Virus record (IMG/VR): IMGVR_UViG_3300037140_000126
Coordinates: 60,955 to 124,954 of that record
Direction: 5' to 3' (one strand)
DNA from: a virus
Length of the DNA: 64,000 nucleotides
Positions 16,225 to 23,079 of the stretch are shown piece after piece (positions within the stretch are counted from its first letter, which is position 1; the number at the start of each line of letters is the position of its first letter). The notes under the pieces are model-generated. The model had not been told where the DNA came from. It saw nothing but the letters and a program-made list of their open reading frames with translations, and made no database searches. The position numbers and the translations under genes were made by a program.

Positions 16225-16864
16225 TTAGCCTCCCTAATCGCAACCTAGTCACACAGAACAAAATAGCGCGACCGCCTCTACTCGGACGCCTGAGTTTACG
16301 CAAAGCTTTTGCCTCAATCTGCCGAACACGCTCCTTGGTAATGGTCGGCCCTATAGTCTGAACTTTTTCAACAAATTTAGGTTGGTCACCAATATGGTCA
16401 TAACCGTCGTAATATTTTACTACCACCTTCACGACACCCTCTTTTGGCGCATCCGGATGCCTGCTCCTGATATGTGAACCGGTCTCGTCAAGTGTCAGTA
16501 CCTTTCCATTGAGAAGTCCAAAGCGCAGCACGATAACCTTCCGCTCAACACGCGTCAGTCCATCAAGACCTGAGAGCACAGCCATACACAAAGCATCATA
16601 CTCAATAGTGTCTTTTGTAAGCTGCTTAAAAGTTGGGGGTTTAGTAAAAGGCTCACAAGCAATGCGGCATGCGAGTTTCAAATAACAACTGAGTCTTTCC
16701 AACCGATCCTTTTTCTTTTGCCGGTACTGCCTAGCCTTTTCACGCGTTACTGAGGCTTTCCGTTGCCATTCCTCATGTATGCGTTCGTCTTCTTGTATTC
16801 CCATCAAATCGTCATGAACCCAAGGACAATCTTGTACAGTTACCCTCTTCCTCATCATTGTCAT
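16208..16864 (-). CDS. Sigma70 region-4-like protein with internal insertion
   Basis: About 218 residues. LTRVERKVIVLRFGLLNG (106-123) matches the first helices of region 4. TLDETGSHI (127-135) starts the helix-turn-helix, and ITKERVRQIEAKALRKLRRP (178-197) is nearly canonical for the recognition helix and its tail. About 42 residues (136-177) are inserted between the two helices. No region 2 (-10 binding) is visible; the N-terminus is charged and helical. It could redirect host polymerase to phage promoters or act as an anti-sigma or activator. The start is among several ATGs after GTGAGGATG. Confidence 0.75.
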   Translation of the reverse strand: MTMMRKRVTVQDCPWVHDDLMGIQEDERIHEEWQRKASVTREKARQYRQKKKDRLERLSCYLKLACRIACEPFTKPPTFKQLTKDTIEYDALCMAVLSGLDGLTRVERKVIVLRFGLLNGKVLTLDETGSHIRSRHPDAPKEGVVKVVVKYYDGYDHIGDQPKFVEKVQTIGPTITKERVRQIEAKALRKLRRPSRGGRAILFCVTRLRLGRLNEGLI

Positions 16865-16882
16865 CATCCTCACGTAGAAAAT

Positions 16883-17083
16883 TTATTTCTCCCGTTCGAA
16901 TACACTAGGCACGATGGGCTGATAGTCTTCAACGTACCGCACGAGCCACGCGGACAGTTGTGCCAATCGTTCGGTAAAGAACGCAAGTGGTAGCACAATA
17001 AGCAGCAAAAACGCCTTCGTGATTGTCAGCAGCAATACCCAGCATTCATCATGCAGATTTTCGATTGAGTAGTTTTCTGTCAT
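16883..17083 (-). CDS. Small membrane protein
   Basis: 66 residues with one strong span (VLLLTITKAFLLLIVLPLAFF), acidic ends and a C-terminal helix. It overlaps the upstream gene by 35 bases. Function unknown. Confidence 0.6.
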   Translation of the reverse strand: MTENYSIENLHDECWVLLLTITKAFLLLIVLPLAFFTERLAQLSAWLVRYVEDYQPIVPSVFEREK

Positions 17084-17264
17084 TTTGAACGCCTTTCTCC
17101 TTGTCGGTCAGGCCCTTCAATGTGGACTCGGGGTACTTTATTGGCCACATATCGCCCTCCAACTCGACCCAAATCTTTCCATCCTTAACGTCAATACGCT
17201 TAACCCAACCAAACTGAGCGTAAGCATTTTTTACTACTTGCCCTACGCTAAACTTGCTCTTCAT
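17049..17264 (-). CDS. KOW/SH3-like small protein
   Basis: 71 residues. KFSVGQVVKNAYAQFGWVKRI then DGKIWVEL is a pattern of short beta strands like a small SH3 barrel. The tail is basic. Its start overlaps the end of the upstream gene by 17 bases. No function assigned. Confidence 0.55.
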   Translation of the reverse strand: MKSKFSVGQVVKNAYAQFGWVKRIDVKDGKIWVELEGDMWPIKYPESTLKGLTDKEKGVQNDRKLLNRKSA

Positions 17265-17736
17265 TTCTTTCTCCCCTTCTTTTCATCATGGGTTTCAATG
17301 CTTCAGTTACAGCCGAAAGGAGACCATCTCGAATATCAGAGTCCGTCCAGTCTTCAATAGAGTCTCTAAGTTCATCCAATTTGTTTTCCAAAGTCTCCAC
17401 AAGACGATTCAATCGTATTTCCGACTTTCCTTGGTCATGTAACCGTAATTTTTCTGAAATAATTTCGGCGATTGCTTCAAAGTCTTTCTTGCCGAGCATG
17501 AAGGCAAGGTCAGTGTCCGTGTTATCCTCAAAGTGGTCTTTGGCATTTTCACCGTCGCATTCGTCGCAATAGGGTTCACCAACTTGGTTTATCAACAGGC
17601 CACAGTCGCTGCCACCCCATTTAAGAATTACCGGCATCCTCATAGCGATGCCTTCATCTTCTTCATGATGTGGGCACAACTGCTCAAGTCGAATTTCGCT
17701 TCGTATTTGAACTTCTTTTTCTTGTTTCGTTTTCAT
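17248..17736 (-). CDS. Acidic zinc-knuckle and coiled-coil protein
   Basis: 162 residues from the ATG at 17736 after GTGAGGAGTAGGG. It has CPHHEEDEG and CDECDGEN as possible metal sites, then a long charged helical part (RLNRLVETLENKLDELRDSI). The upstream 30 bases nearly match those before the gene at 13710. No family recognised. Confidence 0.55.
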   Translation of the reverse strand: MKTKQEKEVQIRSEIRLEQLCPHHEEDEGIAMRMPVILKWGGSDCGLLINQVGEPYCDECDGENAKDHFEDNTDTDLAFMLGKKDFEAIAEIISEKLRLHDQGKSEIRLNRLVETLENKLDELRDSIEDWTDSDIRDGLLSAVTEALKPMMKRRGERNEEQV

Positions 17737-17761
17737 AACCCTACTCCTCACGGTTTAGATT

Positions 17762-17971
17762 TTACCAACTTACTAGAAATTTAAGGGCGGTGCGGACAGT
17801 CACGAGGCTCAGATTCGTAACCGTCACATCGTGTCCTTCCGTCCCAGGTAGGACACTGGCTGAGGTAATACAGTACCAACCGCCCAGCTCGTCATACAGC
17901 AATTCATAAACTTTTCCAAGATAGATTTTTCGTAATTGTCGCGGGCGCGAAGTCTGAGCCTTGCGCATCAT
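17762..17971 (-). CDS. Small basic protein of unknown function
   Basis: 69 residues, starting MMRKAQTSRPRQLRKIYLGK, then a beta-rich segment. GGAG precedes the start. It is the first gene after a composite regulatory element (18003-18060) and a TCCTGTATCATG site. Confidence 0.55.
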   Translation of the reverse strand: MMRKAQTSRPRQLRKIYLGKVYELLYDELGGWYCITSASVLPGTEGHDVTVTNLSLVTVRTALKFLVSW

Positions 17972-17976
17972 AACTC

Positions 17977-17988
17977 CATGATACAGGA
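17977..17988 (-). promoter_or_regulatory. TCCTGTATCATG site (copy 1 of 3)
   Basis: A 12-base sequence found exactly three times, always upstream of a gene on the minus strand. It contains TG-TATCAT, like an extended -10 element. Confidence 0.4.
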
Positions 17989-18002
17989 ATCGTGTTCTAA
18001 CT

Positions 18003-18060
18003 CGTTCCCAGGATGCACAGGAACGCTGTTTCCCGTCGATTTCCCGCTACTTATGAGCAC
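18003..18060 (-). promoter_or_regulatory. Composite regulatory element, copy 1
   Basis: Core CGGGAAATCGACGGGAAA (18029-18046, minus strand) is preceded by GTGCTCATAAGTAG and followed by GTGCATCC and GGGAACG. The second copy at 41.7 kb keeps the core, the TAAGTA part and the GTGCATCC block at equal spacing; a third partial copy is at 56.9 kb. All three lie in short intergenic gaps before genes. Likely a phage-specific promoter or activator site. Confidence 0.55.
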
Positions 18061-18129
18061 TTCTATAGCAAAACACATCTGGAAAAGGCTTGTTTTACAT
18101 TAAAACTATTGTTTTCTTGAGGTTAGATA

Positions 18130-18175
18130 AGAAAAAGAGCATCTAGCCTGAGGTTTTTCGATCAGGCTAGATGCT
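18130..18175 (-). terminator. Rho-independent terminator
   Basis: A perfect 14-bp stem, AGCATCTAGCCTGA paired with TCAGGCTAGATGCT, with a ten-base loop (18138-18175). It is followed on the minus strand by TCTTTTTC. It lies eight bases after the gene ending at 18183. Confidence 0.9.
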
Positions 18176-18182
18176 GAGGGGG

Positions 18183-18617
18183 TTAGTCATCGGACGCGGG
18201 TACGTCTTGCACGGATGCTCGTGAAACTTCCGCACCAGCACCAGCGGCCTTCGCTTTGGCTTTGGCTTTGGCTTTGGCTTTAAGTACCGGCTCAGTGGAC
18301 TTCGCAGATGCACCGTTCTTGCCCTTGGCTGCGAGAAATACAAGCCTCACTTTCTCGCCATCGTTTTCCAGCTCCAGCTTGAACGGACGATCTGCTTTCG
18401 CACTCTTGCGCTTGAGCACGGTCAGGAAATAACCGATGCTGTCTTTTTCACGCTTGCGGTACTCCATGAAATCCGCACGGTTATGGAACTTCCCGTCGCT
18501 CAGATCGGACAGTATCTTTCCCTCTACAGAGTTCGGGGAAGCGATGCCCAACACACGGTCTGCCCTGGATGTACGAGTCTTTTTTACTTTTGCTTTCTTT
18601 GCTGTTTTATTTGCCAT
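18183..18617 (-). CDS. Lys/Ala-tailed protein, paralogue of the 13985-14503 product
   Basis: 144 residues. The basic N-terminus (NKTAKKAKVKKTRTSRADR) precedes the shared domain with KDSIGYFLTVL and VRLVFLAAKG. A tract of Lys-Ala repeats follows (five KA units), then an end like its paralogue (VQDVPASDD). The basic tails flanking a small domain suggest a DNA-binding, histone-like or nucleoid-associated protein. It has its own promoter and a strong terminator, so it is probably expressed alone and at high level. Confidence 0.7.
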   Translation of the reverse strand: MANKTAKKAKVKKTRTSRADRVLGIASPNSVEGKILSDLSDGKFHNRADFMEYRKREKDSIGYFLTVLKRKSAKADRPFKLELENDGEKVRLVFLAAKGKNGASAKSTEPVLKAKAKAKAKAKAAGAGAEVSRASVQDVPASDD

Positions 18618-18674
18618 GTTCTTGCTCCTCTTCTTAGGTTTATTTAGAAACTTGGCCCTGTTTCACGCACCCAA

Positions 18675-18703
18675 AATATTATACCTATCGTGGTGAATGT
18701 CAA
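18675..18703 (-). promoter_or_regulatory. Promoter for the Lys/Ala-tailed protein
   Basis: TTGACA at 18698-18703 with AATATT 17 bases on (18675-18680); an overlapping perfect TATAAT has only 14 bases of spacing. It lacks the palindromic spacer of the other promoters, so it may be under different control. Confidence 0.6.
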
Positions 18704-18709
18704 GGTATA

Positions 18710-18925
18710 TCACCTACACCCATAATCGGTCTCTGTCACCAAAACAAACTGTGGGCAGCCACACAGCACAGCAGTTGATTCAGCACCCGGTGTATCAAAA
18801 AATTCGGCATCGTCACCATGGTCGTAAAAGACTTCCTCATCGCACGTCATCGGATCGCCCGCACTTGTAAAGTGAAATTTGTACGCGTGATGGCAATTTT
18901 CGCATAGTGCTTCTAGGTCGAGCAC
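18710..18925 (-). CDS. Small Cys/His metal-binding protein
   Basis: 71 residues from a GTG at 18925 with GAGG four bases upstream. Ligand-like pattern: CENCHHAYKFH, then MTCDEE, then CGCPQF. This C-x2-C-H...C...C-x-C layout is common in small phage and actinobacterial zinc proteins. It overlaps the UPF0489 gene by 13 bases. The longer ATG start at 19024 would lie deep inside that gene. Confidence 0.55.
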   Translation of the reverse strand: MLDLEALCENCHHAYKFHFTSAGDPMTCDEEVFYDHGDDAEFFDTPGAESTAVLCGCPQFVLVTETDYGCR

Positions 18926-19674
18926 ACTTCCTCTTTTCCCAGCGGTGCACTCTCGCCGACTGGTATGAGTTTTGGAACTGTGATCTCTCGTTCTTTCATC
19001 CCATGTGCACCAAGCATCATGCAAAGCAAACTGAATTCCTTGTCATACTCGGGCGGGGCCCAGCAACCGGAACGGCAGATAAACACATAATCCACGTTGC
19101 GCCAACGTATTGGAGGAGCACCGTAGACAACATCAAACTGCCCGTTGAGTTGCTTACGGGCCCAATCCAGCTTGTCTTCGTGGCCTTCCGGAAACTTCTT
19201 TCGCCAATCGGGATAAACTTGCAACCACGATTTGACACGCCCGTTCGCAATCAAATGGCTGCCCCATGATCCACATTCAACGGATTTATCATCCTTGGCA
19301 ATTTTGCCGTAATGGATATCATGGTGCGCGTCGATGTTAACGATCTCAAGATTGCTCTGTCCAGTGAGCAGTTGCAGAATCGCGGCATGTGACTCGGCCG
19401 TTCCAATCTGATATTTCCCTTGCGTGAACGGCAACCTTGTAATCACGAACGGGCTGCCACGGAAAGGAAGCAGTTCGCGCAAGTCTACTAGCATTTGCTT
19501 GAAGGATTTCGTTGCTTCGTTGTAACTGGTATTCACACGCCTAATGTGCCACATATGTTCTAGGAAGAATGTCGTCTCACGATGGCCCCAATCCAGCATT
19601 GGATTTTCTTCAACGAAATAATCCCAGTCAATCGAAACCACTCTAGTTGTCTTAGTCTTAGTCTTCGCGTTCAT
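18913..19674 (-). CDS. UPF0489-family protein
   Basis: 253 residues. VVSIDWDYFVEENPMLDWG near the N-terminus and IVNIDAHHDIHYG near residue 112 are signatures of the UPF0489 family. Its fold is related to arginase/deacetylase enzymes, with Asp/His metal ligands. ECGSWGSHLI follows. The substrate is unknown. It is a plausible metal-dependent amidohydrolase in the non-structural block. Confidence 0.75.
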   Translation of the reverse strand: MNAKTKTKTTRVVSIDWDYFVEENPMLDWGHRETTFFLEHMWHIRRVNTSYNEATKSFKQMLVDLRELLPFRGSPFVITRLPFTQGKYQIGTAESHAAILQLLTGQSNLEIVNIDAHHDIHYGKIAKDDKSVECGSWGSHLIANGRVKSWLQVYPDWRKKFPEGHEDKLDWARKQLNGQFDVVYGAPPIRWRNVDYVFICRSGCWAPPEYDKEFSLLCMMLGAHGMKEREITVPKLIPVGESAPLGKEEVCST

Positions 19675-19686
19675 GTCAACTACCTC

Positions 19687-19824
19687 CTATAAATGAAACA
19701 ATGCCCAACCACCAGTTATGAAACCGACAGCAAATCCAAGAACGAACGCACTGATGAGTGCAACACGGATCGTCAGCTTGAACTGCCGCTCATCCGTCAG
19801 AGTGCGGTGGATTAGTTCTCTCAT
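19687..19824 (-). CDS. 45-residue small membrane protein
   Basis: The ATG overlaps the stop of the TadE-like gene (ATGA). The peptide begins MRELIHRTLTDERQFKLTIR and continues as a hydrophobic span with Gly spacing (ALISAFVLGFAVGFITGGW). Its position directly after a TadE-like gene suggests partnership at the membrane. Confidence 0.6.
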   Translation of the reverse strand: MRELIHRTLTDERQFKLTIRVALISAFVLGFAVGFITGGWALFHL

Positions 19825-20159
19825 GGTGTTACCGCCGTTTCTGTCAGTTTGACCGCTGGTATGAATCCAGTTAGTGATTGTGTGGTATAGGCAAGTGTGA
19901 CACTGTTGGGCGCGTTCACCGTGACGGTAATCTGGGCAGGGTTAAGATGCAAACCCGGTGCGGCTGCCGATACGTAGGCCACAGGATTGCACCCTGCCTT
20001 GGCGTTACAAATGGCTGCCTCGGTCGTAATATAGTCAAGGTTGGACTTCTGATTTTCTAGCCAGAGCAAGTCAGCACCCGCTAGGGCAAGAAAAAGGAAA
20101 ATAGGCAGAATTAACGCAAATTCAATTAGTGCCTGCCCACGTTGCCGATTAGTCTTCAT
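19821..20159 (-). CDS. TadE-like pseudopilin
   Basis: 112 residues from the ATG at 20159 (GGGAGG nine bases upstream). The N-terminus is MKTNRQRGQALIEFALILP, which has the G-Q-A-x-I-E-F-A-L core of TadE/TadG-type pilus proteins, followed by a hydrophobic helix (IFLFLALAGADLLW). The rest is extracellular-type and beta-rich with two Cys. TadE proteins are minor pseudopilins of bacterial Tad pili, so a phage copy is unexpected. It overlaps the upstream gene by 11 bases. Confidence 0.65.
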   Translation of the reverse strand: MKTNRQRGQALIEFALILPIFLFLALAGADLLWLENQKSNLDYITTEAAICNAKAGCNPVAYVSAAAPGLHLNPAQITVTVNAPNSVTLAYTTQSLTGFIPAVKLTETAVTP

Positions 20160-21135
20160 CGAACGATACCTCCCGCGAAGGTTTGAGCACAACGAGCGTG
20201 TCGAGCGTGCTCTTGATCGTCTCAAACGACGCACGCATTGTGTTACGTGCCCGTTCGTCTTCCCGCAGCACATCCGGATTGACACCCTTAACAAGAGCAT
20301 TCGCCTTGTCTACGAGTGCTTTCAGTTCAGCGTCACCTTGAATGTTCCGGGGATTGAATGTCCCAATCCATTCACTGACATTTGCAACGGCCGAATCCCG
20401 AATCACTTTTTTCTTGCCGTCTTTCGAGGGCGACAACCGTTCGACAAGGTGGCCAACAACTTCTGAGAACTCTTTGCGCAAAAGTTGCTGCCAGACTTCA
20501 CGTGCAGCGTCCCATGACTTTGCGGCCTTCGCCTGCTCCTGCTGATAGACATCCCGGCTAACCTGTTCGAGACTCACAGGAACGTCGAAGCTGATATAGC
20601 GCCAAGTGATTCCAAACGCGGAGGTCAGTCCATCCTTGGTCGGATAGTCGGACTCCGTGAACAACTTCCCGAGCCTGGTTTTTGACTCCTGCAACATCTC
20701 GTCGTATTCACCAACGAATTGCTCAACGAGTTGCTTGTGCTCGACTGTGAACTCGATGAGCCGCTTATTGACAACATCCACGTTGTCGGTCGGAATGAGA
20801 TACACGCTATCTTTTAGCAGTGACGGTAGTGCATGGGAGCGGACATATGCTTGAGCACGATACCCGACACCTCTAATCTTACCGAGGCTATCGGAAGCAA
20901 CCAGCTTTTTCGTGACGCCAATCCAGCGAGGATCGGCTTCGACTTTTACATTGCTCGTGCTGATCTTGCGTTGGTTGCCCAGCACATGCACGTCCAAGGA
21001 CAGAGCAATCACTTTGCCCAGCATCTCTTTTGTGCTGACTGGTTGTGGCTGCTGGACTGTAACGGTCTTGTGGATGTGACGTTTTGTTGCTGTGTGTTTT
21101 ACTGCCAATGCTTTCTTCTGAGCCTTCGCTGCCAT
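20149..21135 (-). CDS. Conserved phage-type protein, possibly DUF3150-like
   Basis: 328 residues. It has a basic N-terminal tail, then an alpha/beta region, then long helices (around 120-260), with Trp/Arg-rich patches such as FGITWRYISFDVP. Length and helical middle recall DUF3150 proteins, which often accompany ATPases in phages and plasmids, but I am not certain. It is the first gene after a strong promoter and has GTGAGGAGG before the ATG. Confidence 0.5.
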   Translation of the reverse strand: MAAKAQKKALAVKHTATKRHIHKTVTVQQPQPVSTKEMLGKVIALSLDVHVLGNQRKISTSNVKVEADPRWIGVTKKLVASDSLGKIRGVGYRAQAYVRSHALPSLLKDSVYLIPTDNVDVVNKRLIEFTVEHKQLVEQFVGEYDEMLQESKTRLGKLFTESDYPTKDGLTSAFGITWRYISFDVPVSLEQVSRDVYQQEQAKAAKSWDAAREVWQQLLRKEFSEVVGHLVERLSPSKDGKKKVIRDSAVANVSEWIGTFNPRNIQGDAELKALVDKANALVKGVNPDVLREDERARNTMRASFETIKSTLDTLVVLKPSREVSFDED

Positions 21136-21174
21136 GTTCGTCTACCTCCTCACGATATGAATTCTCAACGATTC

Positions 21175-21203
21175 ATAATACAAAACTCGCACAATATTGT
21201 CAA
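21175..21203 (-). promoter_or_regulatory. Sigma70-type promoter with palindromic spacer
   Basis: TTGACA (21198-21203), 17-base spacer ATATTGTGCGAGTTTTG, TATTAT (21175-21180). It shares the left half of the palindrome seen at 15.3 kb, while the right half is degenerate. Confidence 0.8.
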
Positions 21204-21206
21204 GGG

Positions 21207-21473
21207 CTAAACCTCGGAGAACAGATTTTCTTCGAGCCATTGACGTTCTGTGGCGAGCGCATCTTCCCGCAGTCTGTAAGGGCCAAGCACAGGCCCATTC
21301 ACGGGCGCGAGGTCTGCCGTCCAACCCTTGCCACTAGGCTCGACGTAGCTTACACGGCGCGTTACGGCTTCACCGTGCTCGCACAGGTCGGCGAGCTTGT
21401 CATCGTAGATGAACGAAAGACTACCGTCCGGCCGTATAGCGATTGAGAATTGTTCTTGTTTGTTCGGATTCAT
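21207..21473 (-). CDS. Small protein of the DUF1257/DUF2997 cluster
   Basis: 88 residues from the ATG at 21473, with AAGGAGG three bases upstream. SFIYDDKLADLCEHGEAVTR is followed by a segment rich in Pro/Gly and a C-terminal helix. The unit looks conserved but I do not recognise it by name. It overlaps the DUF2997 gene by 53 bases in another frame. Confidence 0.55.
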   Translation of the reverse strand: MNPNKQEQFSIAIRPDGSLSFIYDDKLADLCEHGEAVTRRVSYVEPSGKGWTADLAPVNGPVLGPYRLREDALATERQWLEENLFSEV

Positions 21474-21630
21474 ATGCCTCCTTCGTAGCTTGACTGTGCC
21501 CAACTTCTCCGAGCGCCGCTTCAAGCCCTTTCGTCAGCGCTTTGCAGGCCTTTCCTTTGACACCCTTGACGGAGACTTTCACTTCCCCATCTGGTGCAAT
21601 CGTCACTGTGATCTCTTCACTCATTTTCAT
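21421..21630 (-). CDS. DUF2997-like small protein
   Basis: 69 residues. ITVTIAPDGEVKVSVKGVKG then ACKALTKGLEAALG matches DUF2997: a two-strand hairpin, the G-x-x-G-K-x-C turn and a helix. The family is usually encoded next to DUF1257, as it is here. Its start overlaps the upstream stop (TAATG). Function unknown. Confidence 0.7.
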   Translation of the reverse strand: MKMSEEITVTIAPDGEVKVSVKGVKGKACKALTKGLEAALGEVGHSQATKEAYESEQTRTILNRYTAGR

Positions 21631-22076
21631 TACCCCCTAACTGCTTTAACAACGAGAGTGCCATCCGGACGCTTGTACTGCGCGATGCGGAAACCGTCAC
21701 GCTGGAACTTGGCCATTTCTTTCTTTGCGACTTGCACGGCATAGCCTTGCTTCAGTTTCTCGCCGCTCTTACCGATAGCTTCTTGGAGCCCGTAGCCGCC
21801 TTGCCAGAAGTCCCAAAGCATTTGATAGCCAGTGCCTGTCTTGCTCTTGACAACACCGACCTCGTACGCTCGCGGATTACCCTTAATGCGCATGGCGTAG
21901 TCACATTTGCCCATGTCCGCTTTCGTGAAACCGGCAGGCAGCGGATAATCACCGACATGCGTGCCGTACCACTTGAACGTTGATTGCTCGACCAGTTCCA
22001 TACCGAGTGCTTCGGCCGCAAGCTTCAATGCGTTGAGGTCCCTGACTACCAATTTCAAATCGGTCACATGCGACAT
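21630..22076 (-). CDS. DUF1257 (Ycf35-like) protein
   Basis: 148 residues. It has a ferredoxin-like start (SHVTDLKLVVRDLNALKLAA), a middle with YEVGVVKS and WDFWQGG, and a C-terminal basic part (KEMAKFQRDGFRIAQ). These fit DUF1257, known as Ycf35 in algae and cyanobacteria. With DUF2997 and the Ycf46-like ATPase at 23080-24651 it forms a recurrent but biochemically uncharacterised set. Its promoter is at 22190-22218. Confidence 0.7.
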   Translation of the reverse strand: MSHVTDLKLVVRDLNALKLAAEALGMELVEQSTFKWYGTHVGDYPLPAGFTKADMGKCDYAMRIKGNPRAYEVGVVKSKTGTGYQMLWDFWQGGYGLQEAIGKSGEKLKQGYAVQVAKKEMAKFQRDGFRIAQYKRPDGTLVVKAVRG

Positions 22077-22189
22077 CGTAAAACTCCTTTCAGTTTGCTG
22101 GGGAGACTCTCGCCAGTGAGCCTTTAATCAATTCACGCATAGACTGCGTGGAGGACTCCTTCCCCAAAGGGCATGACCCCAGCACATTC
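22077..22189 (-). promoter_or_regulatory. Leader region of the DUF1257 operon
   Basis: Transcript leader of about 105 bases. It contains two very short frames on the minus strand: MPFGEGVLHAVYA and MRELIKGSLARVSPAN, the second overlapping the end of the first. A possible leader-peptide control or simply chance. AAAGGAG lies before the DUF1257 start. Confidence 0.3.
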
Positions 22190-22218
22190 AATATACAATA
22201 TTCGCACAAAACAGTCAA
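22190..22218 (-). promoter_or_regulatory. Sigma70-type promoter with palindromic spacer
   Basis: TTGACT (22213-22218), 17-base spacer GTTTTGTGCGAATATTG, TATATT (22190-22195). It keeps the right half of the palindrome. Confidence 0.75.
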
Positions 22219-22222
22219 GGTC

Positions 22223-22558
22223 TTAGTTGGCCCGCATCCGTAACTGGCGGAATTGCCCATGCATCTGCCGGATGAAGTCGATCAAAATCGCTTGTTGAGC
22301 AACAGGCAGTTCGTGGAACTTAGGATCAACTGTTTCAAAGCTATGCTGTGCGAGTTCTTCCCACTTGTCCGCGTCGATTAGTTCGGCGCAGGGTGCGCAG
22401 GCTACCCATTTGCCGACGCTCTCGGCTACAAGTGGCCCTACATCAATTGCTTTGAACGTCTCACATGCGTAGTCCTTCACGATGGCTGGCGAACTGCAAA
22501 AATCACATAGCAACTCTTTACCACCAGGGTGCAATTCATATTTAACATAGTTAGTCAT
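22223..22558 (-). CDS. Zinc-ribbon protein
   Basis: 111 residues from the ATG at 22558 (GAGGAGG six bases upstream). CDFCSSPA (about 18-25) and CAPCAEL (about 54-60) form a four-Cys ribbon; the C-terminus is helical. It ends just before the DUF1257 promoter. A similar fold is common in small phage regulatory proteins. Function unknown. Confidence 0.6.
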   Translation of the reverse strand: MTNYVKYELHPGGKELLCDFCSSPAIVKDYACETFKAIDVGPLVAESVGKWVACAPCAELIDADKWEELAQHSFETVDPKFHELPVAQQAILIDFIRQMHGQFRQLRMRAN

Positions 22559-22559
22559 T

Positions 22560-22898
22560 TCAGTCCTCCTCAAGGCAGATTTCTCTTCGTGTCTGAATCA
22601 CAAGCATCTGTCCAGTCTGTGCAACAACCTTTGCGACAGGCAACACAGTTTTCTTGTCAAGGTAGCGGGCGCGTTGATTATTCGCCATTACTTGCACAGG
22701 CACACCACCTATGATCGGAACTTCCTCAACCTTCCGAATGTGCAAAATATGTTTGCACATTGGTTTCGGGTTTCTAGCAAACTTATGGGCCGGGCAGTCA
22801 CAAGCCCATCGTCCAGTCTTCGCCACGCTGACTGTATACGTCTTGTCAGTAGTAAACGAAGTCACTTTCCACTGTGCTGCCCACTGAGCGCCCATCAC
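22560..22898 (-). CDS. SWIM-type zinc-finger protein
   Basis: 112 residues. CDCPAHKFARNPKPMCKH has the C-x-C-x(n)-C-x-H ligand pattern of SWIM fingers, preceded by a beta hairpin (YTVSVAKTGRWA), the family's normal context. The C-terminal part is beta-rich. SWIM domains bind DNA or proteins. Its stop is one base from the next start. Confidence 0.7.
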   Translation of the reverse strand: MMGAQWAAQWKVTSFTTDKTYTVSVAKTGRWACDCPAHKFARNPKPMCKHILHIRKVEEVPIIGGVPVQVMANNQRARYLDKKTVLPVAKVVAQTGQMLVIQTRREICLEED

Positions 22899-23077
22899 CC
22901 TAACTCCCCTTCTAACGAATCAATTCTCGATTCCAATGAATTGACATCATCCCGATCAACCATAGAGCTAATCCGATCTTCAAGGTCAGATTCAAGATCA
23001 TCGGTATATTGTTGGCACTCATATCTGACCAAATCACCGACGAAGTACCAAAGCACTTTTCCAATCAGGCTCTTCAT
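22895..23077 (-). CDS. Small coiled-coil protein
   Basis: 60 residues: a hydrophobic helix (SLIGKVLWYFVGDLV), then an acidic coiled coil with heptads (DLESDLEDRI, SLESRIDSLEG). It lies between the ATPase and SWIM genes. Function unknown. Confidence 0.5.
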   Translation of the reverse strand: MKSLIGKVLWYFVGDLVRYECQQYTDDLESDLEDRISSMVDRDDVNSLESRIDSLEGELG

Positions 23078-23079
23078 GG

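Noticed and set aside
18231-18290. Lys-Ala repeat tract as an assembly error
   Set aside because: The frame is kept through the repeats to a C-terminus matching its paralogue.
18710-19024. 104-codon version of the small Cys/His protein
   Set aside because: Its first 33 codons lie wholly inside the UPF0489 gene; the GTG at 18925 has a ribosome site at the right distance.
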